Shown here in pieces: positions 1 through 10,800 of a stretch of 64,000 nucleotides of DNA (its first letter is position 1; the number at the start of each line of letters is the position of its first letter). The translations under genes and the position numbers were made by a program. Source of the DNA: Legionella fallonii LLAP-10 (GTDB lineage Bacteria > Pseudomonadota > Gammaproteobacteria > Legionellales > Legionellaceae); assembly GCF_000953135.1 (NCBI RefSeq), contig NZ_LN614827.1, positions 3,767,501-3,831,500 on the forward strand. The letters run 5' to 3'. The notes beneath the pieces were generated by a model. It was not told the origin of the DNA. It saw only the letters and a list, made by a program, of their open reading frames with translations, and searched no databases.

Positions 1-578
1 AAGAGAGTGCCGAACCAATTTCTCCTGTTATGGGGAATCTCCTTCCTGTGCCGTCTATAACAACGAAAGCAGAAACAAAACACGCGGCGCCTCAAACAGA
101 GCAAAATACACCACTAGTTCATGAGGATTTGAACACAGCCCCAGTCCCCCAGTCGCCCTCAGCAGAAGGGACTTTTTTGCAACCTAATAAAATAGATGAT
201 TGGAATAGCATAGTATCACAACTCAAATTAGCTGGATTGGCACTCAATGCAATTGAAAATGCAGAGTTTGTGGCTAAGAATGGACGAGATATTATTCTAA
301 AAGTGGCCAAAGGCCATCAATCCTTATTCAGCCCAACAATTCTCTCGCGCATTGAAGCTGCTCTGGCCAATTACTATCAAACCCCAGTCAAAATCACTCT
401 ACAAAGTAATGATGCAGTACATGCAACACCAGCTCAACACAAAGAAAAATTAACTCAGGAAAAACAGCAAGGAGCAGAACAGGCATTACAGAATGATCCC
501 TTGCTACAACAGATTAAAAAAGAATTTTCAGCCGAATTGGTCAAAAATTCTATTGTCCCGCTCAAAGATGACTTATAA
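1..578 (+). CDS. dnaX: DNA polymerase III gamma/tau subunit, C-terminal part (truncated by window)
   Basis: This is an open frame running in from the left edge (first full codon at base 3) and ending at 578. The visible part is about 190 residues: a Pro/Thr/Gln-rich linker followed by a compact domain ending in a Leu/Lys-rich tail. That matches the tau-specific C-terminus that contacts the polymerase III alpha subunit and DnaB. The ATPase domain lies outside the window. The identity rests mainly on context, because dnaX-ybaB-recR is a conserved order in gamma-proteobacteria and the next two genes are clearly ybaB and recR. The linker and tail are poorly conserved, so sequence alone would not prove it. 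Confidence 0.8.
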   Translation, partial: ESAEPISPVMGNLLPVPSITTKAETKHAAPQTEQNTPLVHEDLNTAPVPQSPSAEGTFLQPNKIDDWNSIVSQLKLAGLALNAIENAEFVAKNGRDIILKVAKGHQSLFSPTILSRIEAALANYYQTPVKITLQSNDAVHATPAQHKEKLTQEKQQGAEQALQNDPLLQQIKKEFSAELVKNSIVPLKDDL

Positions 579-611
579 TATTAAAATTAAACCTAAATAG
601 AAGAGGACGTG

Positions 612-950
612 ATGGATATTAATCAAAATCTTGGTAACTTGATGAAAGAAGCTCAAAAGATGCAACAACGCATGCAAGAAGCTCAACAACAATTAAGTCA
701 ATTAGTTGTCAGTGGCGAATCTGGCGGTGGCATGGTATCGATTAAAATGAATGGCCGACATGATGTTACAGAAGTCAAAATCAAACCAACACTAATGGAT
801 GAAGATGTTGAAATGTTAGAAGATTTAGTTGCTGCAGCAGTGAATGATGCTGTGCGTAAAATTGAAAAAGCATCTAAAGATAAAATTAGCCAATTAACAG
901 CTGGTCTGAACATTCCAACTGATTTGATGGGTGGAGATAAAGGGGAATAA
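612..950 (+). CDS. ybaB: YbaB/EbfC family nucleoid-associated protein
   Basis: A 112-residue protein of the YbaB/EbfC family, small dimeric DNA-binding proteins that coat the nucleoid. The N-terminus is a Gln/Met-rich helix ([20 protein letters not shown]), followed by the family's central strands ([16 protein letters not shown]) and a Lys-rich C-terminal helix. Length is normal. A GTG at 609 is in frame, but the ATG at 612 sits 4-5 bases after AGAGGA and is preferred. It lies between dnaX and recR, 8 bases before recR, and is probably co-transcribed with them. Confidence 0.93.
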   Translation: MDINQNLGNLMKEAQKMQQRMQEAQQQLSQLVVSGESGGGMVSIKMNGRHDVTEVKIKPTLMDEDVEMLEDLVAAAVNDAVRKIEKASKDKISQLTAGLNIPTDLMGGDKGE

Positions 951-958
951 GCCTAACG

Positions 959-1552
959 ATGGATACTCTAAGCCGCCTGGTAGACGCTCTTCGCTGTCTT
1001 CCTGGCGTAGGACCAAAATCAGCTCAACGTATGGTGTTTCATTTATTGCAACATCAAAGACAGCGGGGTTTGCACCTCGCTTCTTGCTTAGAGCAGGCAA
1101 TGAATTCTATTGTTTATTGTGAACGGTGCAATAATTACACCGAGCATACGTTATGTAATTTGTGCCAGAATCTCAATAGAGACTCCTCTCTACTTTGTGT
1201 AGTAGAAAGCCCTGCCGATGTATCTGCCATAGAACAAAGTAACGCCTTTCAAGGTAAATATTTTGTGCTTATGGGAAAAATATCTCCTCTTGATGGACTT
1301 GGACCAGATGATATAGGTTTACCTAAGTTAAAAAACTTGATTATCCAGGAAGGAATTAAAGAGGTTATTCTTGCTTTAAGCCCTAGTGTTGAAGGACAAA
1401 CTACTGTGCATTTCATTCATCAACTCTTGCGTGAGGAATCGATTAATATTAGCCAATTAGCTCACGGAATACCCTCAGGTGGGGAATTAGAGTTTTTAGA
1501 TAGCAACACCATAGGAAGTGCACTCCGTAACAGAGCAGTAATTAATGTGTAG
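959..1552 (+). CDS. recR: Recombination mediator protein RecR
   Basis: A 197-residue RecR, the usual length. It acts in the RecFOR pathway, loading RecA on gapped single-stranded DNA. It has an N-terminal helix-hairpin-helix (LPGVGPKSAQRM, about residues 14-25), a four-Cys zinc finger (CERCNNYTEHTLCNLC, about 57-72), a Toprim domain beginning LLCVVESPADV, and the conserved C-terminal region with GGELEFLD. It is the third gene of the dnaX-ybaB-recR block. Its stop codon lies inside the first codons of the next gene, so translation is probably coupled. Confidence 0.96.
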   Translation: MDTLSRLVDALRCLPGVGPKSAQRMVFHLLQHQRQRGLHLASCLEQAMNSIVYCERCNNYTEHTLCNLCQNLNRDSSLLCVVESPADVSAIEQSNAFQGKYFVLMGKISPLDGLGPDDIGLPKLKNLIIQEGIKEVILALSPSVEGQTTVHFIHQLLREESINISQLAHGIPSGGELEFLDSNTIGSALRNRAVINV

Positions 1553-2402
1553 AATAAGCCCACGATATAATTATATAAAACTATGTATTTCGCTCTTGAT
1601 ATTATTCTTTTTTACAGGATTTGCCCACGCCTCTTTCCATAAAAGTCTGTGGCCTAAATGGGAAGTGCATAATCCTCTATCTCAAGAAGTTATTTCTCAT
1701 AAACTCTGGCAGGAATTTCTTGATCGTTGTGTAATTACCAATGAAGAAAAAATTAATTTAGTTAATTATACCAAATTAACTCCGAATGACATAGATTTAC
1801 TCAAAGAGTACATCCAACAAATGTCTCAGATTAACATAGATAATTATAATCGCCATGAACAACTAGCTTATTGGATCAATTTTCATAATGCCTTGACCAT
1901 ATATACCGTCGCGAGATATTACCCAGTGAGTAATATTCAAGAAATCAATATTTCACCTGGTTTATTCAGTGTCGGTCCTTGGGGAGCTAATCTAGTCACC
2001 ATAGACAATAATGTTTTATCGCTTGACGACATCAATAATAGAATTATTCGTTCCATTTGGAATGATCCCCGTACCCACTATGCGTTAAATAATGGAACTA
2101 TTGGCGCCCCTAATCTCAATAAACAAGCATATCAAGGTTTGACTATAGAACAGCAACTCAACGAAGCCGCTGTAACGTACATTAATTCGCTCAGAGGGGT
2201 TCAAGTCATTGAAGGTAAATTGATCATTTCTAAACTATATGATTGGTATGAAGAGGATTTTGGCGGAACCAAACAGGGGGTCATCACCCATTTATTGCAG
2301 TTTGCCCAAGAACCTCTGCTAAGCCAATTAAAACATACTAATAGCATTGATAGTTATATTTACAACTGGCATTTAAATAGTCCAGCTGACACTATTTCAT
2401 GA
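1545..2402 (+). CDS. DUF547 domain protein, exported
   Basis: A 285-residue protein with a hydrophobic N-terminal segment ending in an AHA-type cleavage site (about residues 11-29), so it is probably periplasmic. The body matches the DUF547 family by eye: an AYWINFHNALTIY motif, a later HYALNNGTIGAPNL motif, and a C-terminal acidic/aromatic segment (KLYDWYEEDFGG). The family is papain-like in fold by report, but its biochemical role is not established. The start overlaps recR by 8 bases and the stop overlaps the next gene by 4 (ATGA), suggesting coupled translation through the whole block. Confidence 0.82.
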   Translation: MCRISPRYNYIKLCISLLILFFFTGFAHASFHKSLWPKWEVHNPLSQEVISHKLWQEFLDRCVITNEEKINLVNYTKLTPNDIDLLKEYIQQMSQINIDNYNRHEQLAYWINFHNALTIYTVARYYPVSNIQEINISPGLFSVGPWGANLVTIDNNVLSLDDINNRIIRSIWNDPRTHYALNNGTIGAPNLNKQAYQGLTIEQQLNEAAVTYINSLRGVQVIEGKLIISKLYDWYEEDFGGTKQGVITHLLQFAQEPLLSQLKHTNSIDSYIYNWHLNSPADTIS

Positions 2403-4396
2403 AGAAGAACCAATCTATATCTTATTTTTATTTTTATTTATTATGCAATTTATGTTTCTTTGCTCTTCAGCTTATTCTTATATGCTCACAAAATAGCAGT
2501 TTCGTCGGTACCGTTGCTCTACCAGCCAAAATATACTTAGAACTTTTCGCTACATTAATCGTCCACATAAGTCTCTACGTGCTCTTATCATTAGTTCAAA
2601 CCATTTTACTCATAGCCTTATTAAAAAGATCCTGGCATCATTTCTCCGTGGAACAATGGCAAATCATTATTTGGTCAATATTTGTTTGCGCCATTATCAG
2701 CGCCAATGTTTATTTTTTCCCTCTCAGTGTATTTAGCAAGTTATTTTGCCCTCCAATTCCGGTTGAAGTTATGTTAATCGTGTTATGCCTTTCATCTCTG
2801 GGGATAATTTTTTTATTACTCAATAGTCTTTGTTATCGCAAAAATCTATGTGCCGCGATCTTGGTGTCGGTTATCATTTCCATCTTTATCTTTACCAGTC
2901 ATTATTTTGCTACGGAATCAAATCGAGAACAGCAATCTCAACCGAACATTATTATGCTAGGAATTGACTCATTAAGCCCGGAAAGCATTAATAAAGACAA
3001 TATGCCATTTCTACATCAACTACTCAGCAATAGCATGCAATTTACCAACGCGATTAGTCCATTAGCCAGAACCTATCCTGCGTGGACGAGCATGCTTACC
3101 GGTTTATATGCGGAACATCATCATGCTGAAGAAAATTTAGTCCCTAAACAATTTATAGAAAGTAAAAAAAGTATTATTTGGATGCTAGATAAACAAGGCT
3201 ATGACACCATTTATGCAACAGATGATCGAAGATTCAACAGCATTGATAAGGACTTTGGATTTAAACAAATTATCGGTCCCAAACTGGGCGTTAATGATAT
3301 CTTACTAGGTACATTCAATGATTTTCCACTCAGTAACTTACTGATTAATGCATGTATCAGCGCACGATTTTTCCCTTATAACTACATCAACAGAGCCAGC
3401 TTTTTTTCCTATTATCCCAGCTCATTTGACAGCAAATTACGAAGCCAGTTGTCTCTATCACAAGACAAGCAACCGCTTTTTTTAGCGGTACATTTTACTC
3501 TCCCCCATTGGCCCTATGCATGGGCTGAATCGTCACCAGAAGAAGTGAACAATGAATTCAGTATCCTAAAACGTGCTCGGTTGTATCAAAGTGCGCTGCG
3601 CCGAGTAGACAAGCAATTCGCTTCATTTTTTAATTTTTTACAAAAAAATCATTATTTTCATAACAGCATAGTAATTATATTAAGCGACCATGGAGAGGTT
3701 ATATATTCCCCCAATACACGATTGACTAATTATCAAAATTACCAAGGAACACCACCAAGCCGATTTGCTCAATACCTTCAGGATAAAACAGCAACGGTAC
3801 TCAATAAAAGTGCGGGACATGGCTCAGATATATTAAGCCCCAAACAATATCACAGTGTATTGGCGTTTAATATTTACAAGAATGGCAAAAGAATAACGTC
3901 AAATCATAAAATAAATACGCGAATAGCTCTTATTGATATTGCTCCTACGATCCTTGATTTTCTTCATCTCAAAAATCAATACAGCATGGATGGTATTTCC
4001 TTATTACCAGCTATTCTGAATCCACAAGCCCAGTTGCCAGAAAGGGCTTTCTTTATTGAAAGCGGCATGTTTCCTAATCAACTGCTCTCCAAAGAAAAAG
4101 CCATGGAAATAGGAAAAGAATTTTATACGGTTAATCCCAACAGTGACGAGCTGGAAATCAAACAGAATAAGCTAAAGTATTTTGATGATCAAAAATTATA
4201 TGGAATTATTAGCGGTAACTGGGTATTAGCTCTTTATCCAGACGATAGAACTTATATAGCAGTTATACAAAATCTTTCTAATGGAGAGTGGACCGACGAT
4301 TTACACAGCACTTTTGCACAAAAAACACCTGCAAGTGTACTCTCTCAACAGCTTTATCATTTTTATGGAAAGAAATTGTTTCTCCCTCTTCCTTAA
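2399..4396 (+). CDS. Membrane-anchored sulfatase / alkaline phosphatase superfamily hydrolase
   Basis: A 665-residue protein with about five N-terminal membrane segments (residues 1-170) and a periplasmic catalytic domain of the sulfatase/phosphoethanolamine-transferase fold. The metal and nucleophile motifs look intact: GIDSLSPE near residue 189, ARTYPAWTSMLTG with a candidate nucleophile Thr, ILSDHGE and SAGHGSD. The architecture (membrane part plus sulfatase domain) is that of YejM/PbgA, LtaS and EptA relatives, so a role in lipid or envelope glycoconjugate modification is likely but the substrate is unknown. It is coupled to the DUF547 gene by an ATGA overlap; an imperfect hairpin follows the stop. 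Confidence 0.8.
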   Translation: MKKNQSISYFYFYLLCNLCFFALQLILICSQNSSFVGTVALPAKIYLELFATLIVHISLYVLLSLVQTILLIALLKRSWHHFSVEQWQIIIWSIFVCAIISANVYFFPLSVFSKLFCPPIPVEVMLIVLCLSSLGIIFLLLNSLCYRKNLCAAILVSVIISIFIFTSHYFATESNREQQSQPNIIMLGIDSLSPESINKDNMPFLHQLLSNSMQFTNAISPLARTYPAWTSMLTGLYAEHHHAEENLVPKQFIESKKSIIWMLDKQGYDTIYATDDRRFNSIDKDFGFKQIIGPKLGVNDILLGTFNDFPLSNLLINACISARFFPYNYINRASFFSYYPSSFDSKLRSQLSLSQDKQPLFLAVHFTLPHWPYAWAESSPEEVNNEFSILKRARLYQSALRRVDKQFASFFNFLQKNHYFHNSIVIILSDHGEVIYSPNTRLTNYQNYQGTPPSRFAQYLQDKTATVLNKSAGHGSDILSPKQYHSVLAFNIYKNGKRITSNHKINTRIALIDIAPTILDFLHLKNQYSMDGISLLPAILNPQAQLPERAFFIESGMFPNQLLSKEKAMEIGKEFYTVNPNSDELEIKQNKLKYFDDQKLYGIISGNWVLALYPDDRTYIAVIQNLSNGEWTDDLHSTFAQKTPASVLSQQLYHFYGKKLFLPLP

Positions 4397-4401
4397 GACA
4401 T

Positions 4402-4441
4402 ATCGAAAAGATAATGTAGGTTGATCCTGCGTCCAGCCTAC
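4402..4441. repeat. Dispersed repeat copy plus hairpin between convergent genes
   Basis: Bases 4402-4423 match 22265-22286 at 21 of 22 positions. The right half forms an imperfect hairpin (4416-4424 with 4433-4441). It lies between the convergent sulfatase and 4554 genes and may help transcription end, but there is no clear T tract. Confidence 0.45.
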
Positions 4442-4553
4442 GTCTTAAATTGCCAACGTTGTTTATCCTCCCCCTTTTTAGCTATTTTGACTTAAAGGAG
4501 TAGTTTCTCCGGAATAGTTTCAATATACCGTATAATAAGCTCCTCATCCCCAC

Positions 4554-6029
4554 TTAGCCACCACTGTTCCTAATTCTATCTTCTATTAAATTAAATAATT
4601 CCTCTACTCTGTTATTTGTGATGATTGTTTCACTACCATAAATGGCTATGATACGAAACACAGCATCACGATTACGACGTCCCGTATGTATGTGTTGTTT
4701 CTCTAAATCATAACCGTAAGGCTCGGTAGCAACATGTCTGATTTTCAACTCATTCCGCAAGGCTTCCATAACGCATTGCAATGCCTGCAATACCTGAGCA
4801 ATCGCATTTTTTTCAGACAGACTTAAAGGAGGCAGCCATTCCAGAGGTTGACCTTTATTTATGGCAATTAATGTGTACAGTAAATAGCGACTGTCATTAT
4901 TGGCGAAATAGCCATAGAGATCGAGACACTCCGTTGTAGTTAACTGTCCGTATAAAAGAACCATTTTCTGCGAAAATACGGATAACTTGTTTTCACCAGC
5001 AATATCATCTTTCACTAAACGTTGTTGTAATACCATCGCTGCGTCAATCAAACGATTCGGGTTAAACCAAAATTTATAAGCTAGGCCAAGATCATATAAT
5101 CGTTCGAGAGTGACTTGTTCTTCACTTTCATGTGTATATTTCACCTTTACTGATTTAATTGCTAGTTGAATTAACTCTCTGAACTCTTCATCGACGTCTA
5201 TCATTATTCCCTGCGGTAGTTCATCCCCATGAAATAAATAATCAACTTCTGGTTTTAAACCCTGTTGCAGGGCTGCGTTATATAAGCTTTGTTCTAATAT
5301 TTCAATTTGATGATGTAATAAGCCAATTCGTGTACGGACCGAAACTAGTTTTTCGGGATGGATTAATTCTTTAAATAATTTATCCGGATATAGCTTGTAG
5401 ATAAATAGGGCATTAACTAAATCAACTAATTTAGGCGAGGCGAAAAAGTCTAATGCTGATTGAAGCTGTGATGAGGTCCACTCATGAAATAAGGAAGACA
5501 ACTCAGCCTCTTGAACATTATTTTCATTACAAAAATCGACTACGGCAATCAACCACATCTGTAGATTGTCTTGTCTAAATATCTTTTTGAATACTGCAGA
5601 ATGCTCCCCTGCGTTGTTAGCAGTAGTAGGAGGGAAATGAGACAATCGATTAAAATAATAATAAAGAGAAGCTATTTCCTTGAGTATTTTACACTCTTCT
5701 TGATGATGGACTGTTTTATATAGCTGTTGCTTCAAGTGTAAAATTAAAGCATATTGTTGTTGCCAAGTCAGTGCTCTATCAGGCTCAGGTAATTCGATAC
5801 GTTCTCTTGTTATAGAGGCATCAATTATTTGAAGATAATCAAGATATTTCTGAGATAAAGTATTACATAATGCATCGATCTCAGCAGAAAAAAGAGCGTG
5901 TTCTTTCTCATGTTGCACATATTTATTTAAGCGACTTTCTAATTGTTTTTGTTCGTATTTAATTTCTGCTATAGCCTTATATTCATCCTTAATAAGCCAT
6001 TGCAATATATTAGGTGTATTTTGAGCCAT
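4554..6029 (-). CDS. Uncharacterised helical protein
   Basis: A 491-residue soluble protein with no signal peptide or membrane segment and no motif I recognise. It is rich in Leu, Gln, Glu and Tyr and reads as mostly alpha-helical, with an N-terminal Lys/Glu/Gln helix (about residues 15-45) that could form a short coiled coil. The start is well supported by a strong ribosome-binding site (GAGGAGG, 6 bases upstream). It is transcribed alone, convergent with the sulfatase gene and divergent from the response regulator across an AT-rich gap. The style fits Legionella effectors or lineage-specific proteins, but that is inference. Confidence 0.75.
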   Translation of the reverse strand: MAQNTPNILQWLIKDEYKAIAEIKYEQKQLESRLNKYVQHEKEHALFSAEIDALCNTLSQKYLDYLQIIDASITRERIELPEPDRALTWQQQYALILHLKQQLYKTVHHQEECKILKEIASLYYYFNRLSHFPPTTANNAGEHSAVFKKIFRQDNLQMWLIAVVDFCNENNVQEAELSSLFHEWTSSQLQSALDFFASPKLVDLVNALFIYKLYPDKLFKELIHPEKLVSVRTRIGLLHHQIEILEQSLYNAALQQGLKPEVDYLFHGDELPQGIMIDVDEEFRELIQLAIKSVKVKYTHESEEQVTLERLYDLGLAYKFWFNPNRLIDAAMVLQQRLVKDDIAGENKLSVFSQKMVLLYGQLTTTECLDLYGYFANNDSRYLLYTLIAINKGQPLEWLPPLSLSEKNAIAQVLQALQCVMEALRNELKIRHVATEPYGYDLEKQHIHTGRRNRDAVFRIIAIYGSETIITNNRVEELFNLIEDRIRNSGG

Positions 6030-6246
6030 CCTTGCCTCCTCAAAAAAGCATTTTCAAACCAATAAGACATGCCCCTAATTTAAACATAACATCAAAATAA
6101 AAAATTTACTTGCCTTTTATTAAACAAATTGTTCAAATATTAAAAACACAGATAAAATACTCTTTCTAAATAATTAAAATTATTTGCAACCAAGGAGTAA
6201 AATTGACAAAATTAAACCAAACTTTTAATCTTCTAGGAGCAAATCG

Positions 6247-6972
6247 ATGTCACAAGGCCATTATTTGCTATTTATTGACCCGACACCGGTCAGTGAAGAC
6301 CTAAAGGATTATTTTTTAAAGTTTAATTTAGATATAATTCAGCAGAGTGCATTACACCCTATACATCTAGAAAAAGAAATGCCTACTGCGATTTTAATTC
6401 ATTGGTCCATTTTACAACCGGATCCCAAAGCAATTCATCAACTTTACAATAACTATCCAGTGCCTCTACTCGTCATCAATGACGTTGTCAATGAAGAAAT
6501 GTGTATTTCTATGCTTGAGGCGGGAGCAGATGATTGCGTTACTAAACCGCTTTATCCTCGCGAATTACACGCTCGAATCAATGCCATTTCTCGGCGAGTT
6601 CTGCGCACCCAACAAAAAATAGACCACGAAAAAGAAGTAATTATGTTCACCAATTGGCGCTTATATCCAGCTTCTCGCCAAGTCTTTGGAGATAACAACC
6701 AAGAGTTGCTCTTAAGTGCGGGAGAATATGATTTATTACTGACTTTTGTCCAACAACCGCAACGTATACTCGATAGAGAGTTTCTCTTACAAATCACTAA
6801 AAATAGTGACCTTAATCCCTTTGATCGGCGAATAGACGTACAAATAAGTCGCTTACGGCAAAAAATAGAGGCAGATGCCAAAAAGCCGGCTTTAATTAAA
6901 ACCATTCGTAATGGAGGATATATGTTTACTGCTAGAGTGGTTTCTCTAAAAGAAAGAGACGTAGAAGGATAG
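6247..6972 (+). CDS. OmpR-type response regulator with a degenerate receiver domain
   Basis: A 241-residue protein with a receiver-like domain (1-118) and a winged-helix DNA-binding domain (about 128-235, with the typical QISRLRQKIEAD and IKTIRNGGYMF motifs). The receiver keeps the conserved Lys in CVTKPLYPREL (about residue 100). The segment that normally carries the phosphorylated Asp reads AILIHWSIL, placing His where Asp is expected (about residue 52), and the N-terminal acidic pair is reduced to a single Asp (FIDP). It is therefore probably an atypical, phosphorylation-independent regulator. No histidine kinase gene lies next to it. Confidence 0.88.
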   Translation: MSQGHYLLFIDPTPVSEDLKDYFLKFNLDIIQQSALHPIHLEKEMPTAILIHWSILQPDPKAIHQLYNNYPVPLLVINDVVNEEMCISMLEAGADDCVTKPLYPRELHARINAISRRVLRTQQKIDHEKEVIMFTNWRLYPASRQVFGDNNQELLLSAGEYDLLLTFVQQPQRILDREFLLQITKNSDLNPFDRRIDVQISRLRQKIEADAKKPALIKTIRNGGYMFTARVVSLKERDVEG

Positions 6973-7115
6973 ATTTTTCCCAAGAGTGTTTCAGTTTGTT
7001 CATTTTATGATAAAATGCGCCCTCAATAAAAATTGATGTACACGATGTAAAAGTAGTGTTGAATCCTATCCATTAAATCTACACCGTTACACCAGCTAAC
7101 TGGATAAGATTGAGC

Positions 7116-7721
7116 ATGCCCTCAAAAACCATTGAAGTGAATATGAGTGAAGTACGTTTTACTTCAGATGAAAATACCGCGTTAACTACCCATGGCCTCA
7201 CCACGTGCATCGCGTTTCTCGTACAAGGTTCGTTTTGGGATGACGACGAAGATGAGGAAATTGAGTATTGTGGATTATATCATTGGACTGGCTTTGACCT
7301 ATCATCAACACCGCATGATCAACAAGCAGTCAATATATTAACTCACTTCTTCGAAAAATTACGGGCTTTTGCTGGACTAGGGGCTACAAGTGATATCACT
7401 ATAGAAACATTAGCGTTTATTGGTGGCGAGAAAGAACAAAGAGATGCAACGAATAAAATATTGGTTTCTGGAACTGAAGCCGAGGTCAACTCATTAAAAA
7501 AAGCAGTTACTGCATTTAATTTTGCCGCACTACATTTGTCCCTGTCCCCTGAAGATATTAGTTATCAGCACTTTTTAACCTCTGGTGAACAAAGTATTTC
7601 TATTGAGTTAGACATATCAGAATATACTGTTCAATTTGAGGAGACTACTCCTGAAACACAAGATGATATAAAAGAGCAAGATGATATGGAATATTCCAGT
7701 ACAACGATGTTATCCGCTTAA
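7116..7721 (+). CDS. CheD-like protein (putative Cys-dependent deamidase/amidase fold)
   Basis: A protein of about 201 residues. The N-terminal half aligns by eye with chemoreceptor deamidase CheD. It has a TTHGLTTCIAF motif, in which Thr, Gly and Cys have the CheD T-x-G-x-x-x-C spacing (Cys about residue 31). Next come CGLYHW with the candidate catalytic His (about 56), a helix, and a strand ending in IETLAFIGGEK that resembles the CheD GG motif. An acidic insert (DDDEDEEIE) separates Cys and His, and the last 40 residues are acidic and low in complexity. No chemotaxis genes are nearby. TTG 7110 and ATG 7143 are alternative starts. The family assignment is inference. Confidence 0.65.
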   Translation: MPSKTIEVNMSEVRFTSDENTALTTHGLTTCIAFLVQGSFWDDDEDEEIEYCGLYHWTGFDLSSTPHDQQAVNILTHFFEKLRAFAGLGATSDITIETLAFIGGEKEQRDATNKILVSGTEAEVNSLKKAVTAFNFAALHLSLSPEDISYQHFLTSGEQSISIELDISEYTVQFEETTPETQDDIKEQDDMEYSSTTMLSA

Positions 7722-7838
7722 AAATAAAGGCTAATTGGAAAGAGCAATTTATCATTTTTATTGCAACCAGTTATTATATTTCTACTGCATTCACTGTTAT
7801 ACTGTCGAATTCAAAATAAATGAAGAACATGGGATGTT

Positions 7839-10800
7839 ATGTGGATCGTTTGGATTGCTCTTTCACGACCTTACACATTTATAGTATTAGCTCTGATGCT
7901 CCTTATTATTGGGCCACTCGCTATCATGCGAACCCCAACAGATATTTTTCCCGACATTAATATTCCCGTCGTCAGTGTAGTGTGGAACTACACTGGTTTG
8001 CCCCCTGATGAAATGGGGAATAGGATAACCAGTGTGTTTGAGCGTGCAGTAACCACCACGGTTAATGATATAGAACATATCGAGTCAGAATCATTAATTG
8101 GCGTCAGCGTTATTAAGTTGTTTTTTCAACCTGATGTTAATGTGGATATGGCTCTGAGCCAAGTTACAGCTATAGCACAAACCATGCTCCGCAACCTACC
8201 ACCAGGAACGCTACCCCCACTGATTTTGAGTTATAAAGCATCAACAGTTCCTGTTTTGCAACTAGTTTTATCCAGTGCCACACTCCCTGAGCAAAACTTA
8301 AATGACCTGGGGAATAATTTCATTCGTACACAGCTAGCTACAGTGCAAGGCGCGGCATTACCTTATCCTTACGGAGGAAAAACGCGCCAAATCCAGGTGG
8401 ACTTAGATCCTCAAGCCATGCAAACTTATGGCCTGTCAGCCCAAGGAGTTAATGCCGCGATATTGGCACAAAATCTTATCTTACCTGCAGGAACCCAAAA
8501 AATTGGTCAATATGAATACATTGTTAAATTAAATGGTAGTCCTCTCAAAGCAGAGGAACTCAATGATGTACCGGTAAAAACGACTCCAGGACGAGTGCTG
8601 TATGTGCGTGACGTGGCTCATGTGCGCGATGGTTTCGCACCACAAACTAACATCGTACGCGTGAACGGAGAACGCGCCGTAATGATGTCCATACAAAAAA
8701 CAGGGAATGCTTCTACCCTAGATATTGTTAGTCGCATTAAGGACTTAATCCCTAAAATTAAAGAAAGCCTGCCTAATGGACTGAATTTAACCTTATTGGC
8801 CGATCAGTCAATCTTTGTGACTGCTGCCATTAAAGGAGTCATTGTCGAAGGAGTTATCGCAGCAGCCTTAACGGGACTGATGATTCTATTATTTTTAGGC
8901 AGTTGGCGCAGTACGTTAATTATTACCTTGTCTATTCCTTTATCCGTCATAGCCTCTATTACGCTACTTTCCGCCCTAGGACAGACAATAAATATTATGA
9001 CCCTAGGGGGCTTGGCTTTAGCTGTAGGTATTTTAGTCGATGATGCTACAGTAGCTATTGAAAATATTAATTGGAATTTAGAACAAGGCAAAGAGGTGGA
9101 GCAGGCTATTCTAGACGGAGCGAAGCAAATTGCTATACCTGCATTAGTATCAACTTTATGTATTTGTATTGTATTCGTACCGATGTTTTATTTAGGTGGC
9201 GTGGCGCAATATCTGTTTGTTCCCTTAGCAGAAGCCGTTATTTTCGCTATGCTCGCTTCTTACATCTTATCGCGTACTCTTGTCGCCACATTGGCTAAAT
9301 ATTTATTAAAACCCCATGACTTAATCAAAGAACATCAACAAACTAACAATCGTTTTGTTCGTTTTCATAATGCTTTTGAGGAAAAATTTGAAGCCTTCCG
9401 TAAGCGTTATTATGCCTTATTATCACGAGTACTAGAAAATGCCTCTCTATTTATCGGTGGTTTTCTCGCTTTTGTCGTTGTCTCAATAGTTCTACTATGG
9501 CCATGGCTTGGTGCCGATTTCTTCCCCAACGTTGATGCAGGACAAATTAAACTTCACATACGTGCCCCAACAGGTACACGTGTAGAAGAAACGGCTCGTC
9601 TTGTTGATAATATTGACACTCAAATTAGACGGATCATCCCGGAGAAGGATCTGGATAATATCGTAGATAATATTGGCTTGCCGGTAAGCGGTATTAATTT
9701 ATCTTATAGCAACTCGGCGCCAGTAGGACCAGCTGATGCCGATATATTAATTTCATTAAAAGATGGTCATAAGCCAACCCCAGACTACGTCAAAACACTA
9801 AGAACAGAATTACAAGAAAAATTCCCCGGCGTGAGCTTTGCTTTTCTTCCAGCGGATATTGTGAATCAAATTATTAACTTCGGTCTCTCATCTCCCATAG
9901 ACCTCCAAATTATTGGCTTAAAAGAAGAAGAAAATACAAAGTATGCTGATCGACTATTAAAACGTCTAAAGTTAGTGCCAGGTCTTGTTGATGTCCGCAT
10001 TAGACAAGCCAATAACTATCCTGAATTTATGGTAACCGTCGATCGCAGCAAAGCCAGTGAATTAGGATTTACCCAATATGATGTAGCATCAGACTTATTA
10101 ATTACCTTATCAGGTAGTTTCCAAACAACACCAACATTTTGGTTAAGCCCACAAAATGGAGTTTCTTACCCTATTGTGACTCAAGCACCGCAATACGTTA
10201 TGGATTCACTTCAGGCCTTACGCAATGTCCCTATTTCGAATATAAATGCCCCCAATCAAGCACAAATTTTAGGTGCTCTATCAACAATCAAACGGATTAA
10301 TGGGCCTGTAGTAGAATCTCATTATAATGTTCAACCCGTTATTGATATTTTTGCTGCAGTTCAGGATAGAGATCTAAAATCTGTGGCTAATGATATCAAT
10401 GAAATTCTTGAACAAACTAAAAAAGAAGTACCTAAAGGCTCTTCCGTTGTGGTACGTGGTCAGATTCAAACACAACATCATTCTTTTAACGGTCTTTATT
10501 GGGGATTGATATTCTCTATCTTATTAGTTTATTTATTAATTGTTATTAATTTCCAGTCATGGACTGATCCTTTCATCATTATTACAGCACTACCTGCCGC
10601 TATAGCAGGGATTACCTGGATGTTATTTATGACATTTACCCCTTTAAGCGTGCCTGCCTTAACTGGGGCAATCATGTGTATGGGGGTAGCAACAGCCAAT
10701 AGTATTCTTATTGTTAGTTTTGCCCGAGAGCATCTGGTTGAAACAAATAACCCTTTCGAAGCAGCTCTTGAAGCAGGGAAAACTCGCTTACGTCCAGTTT

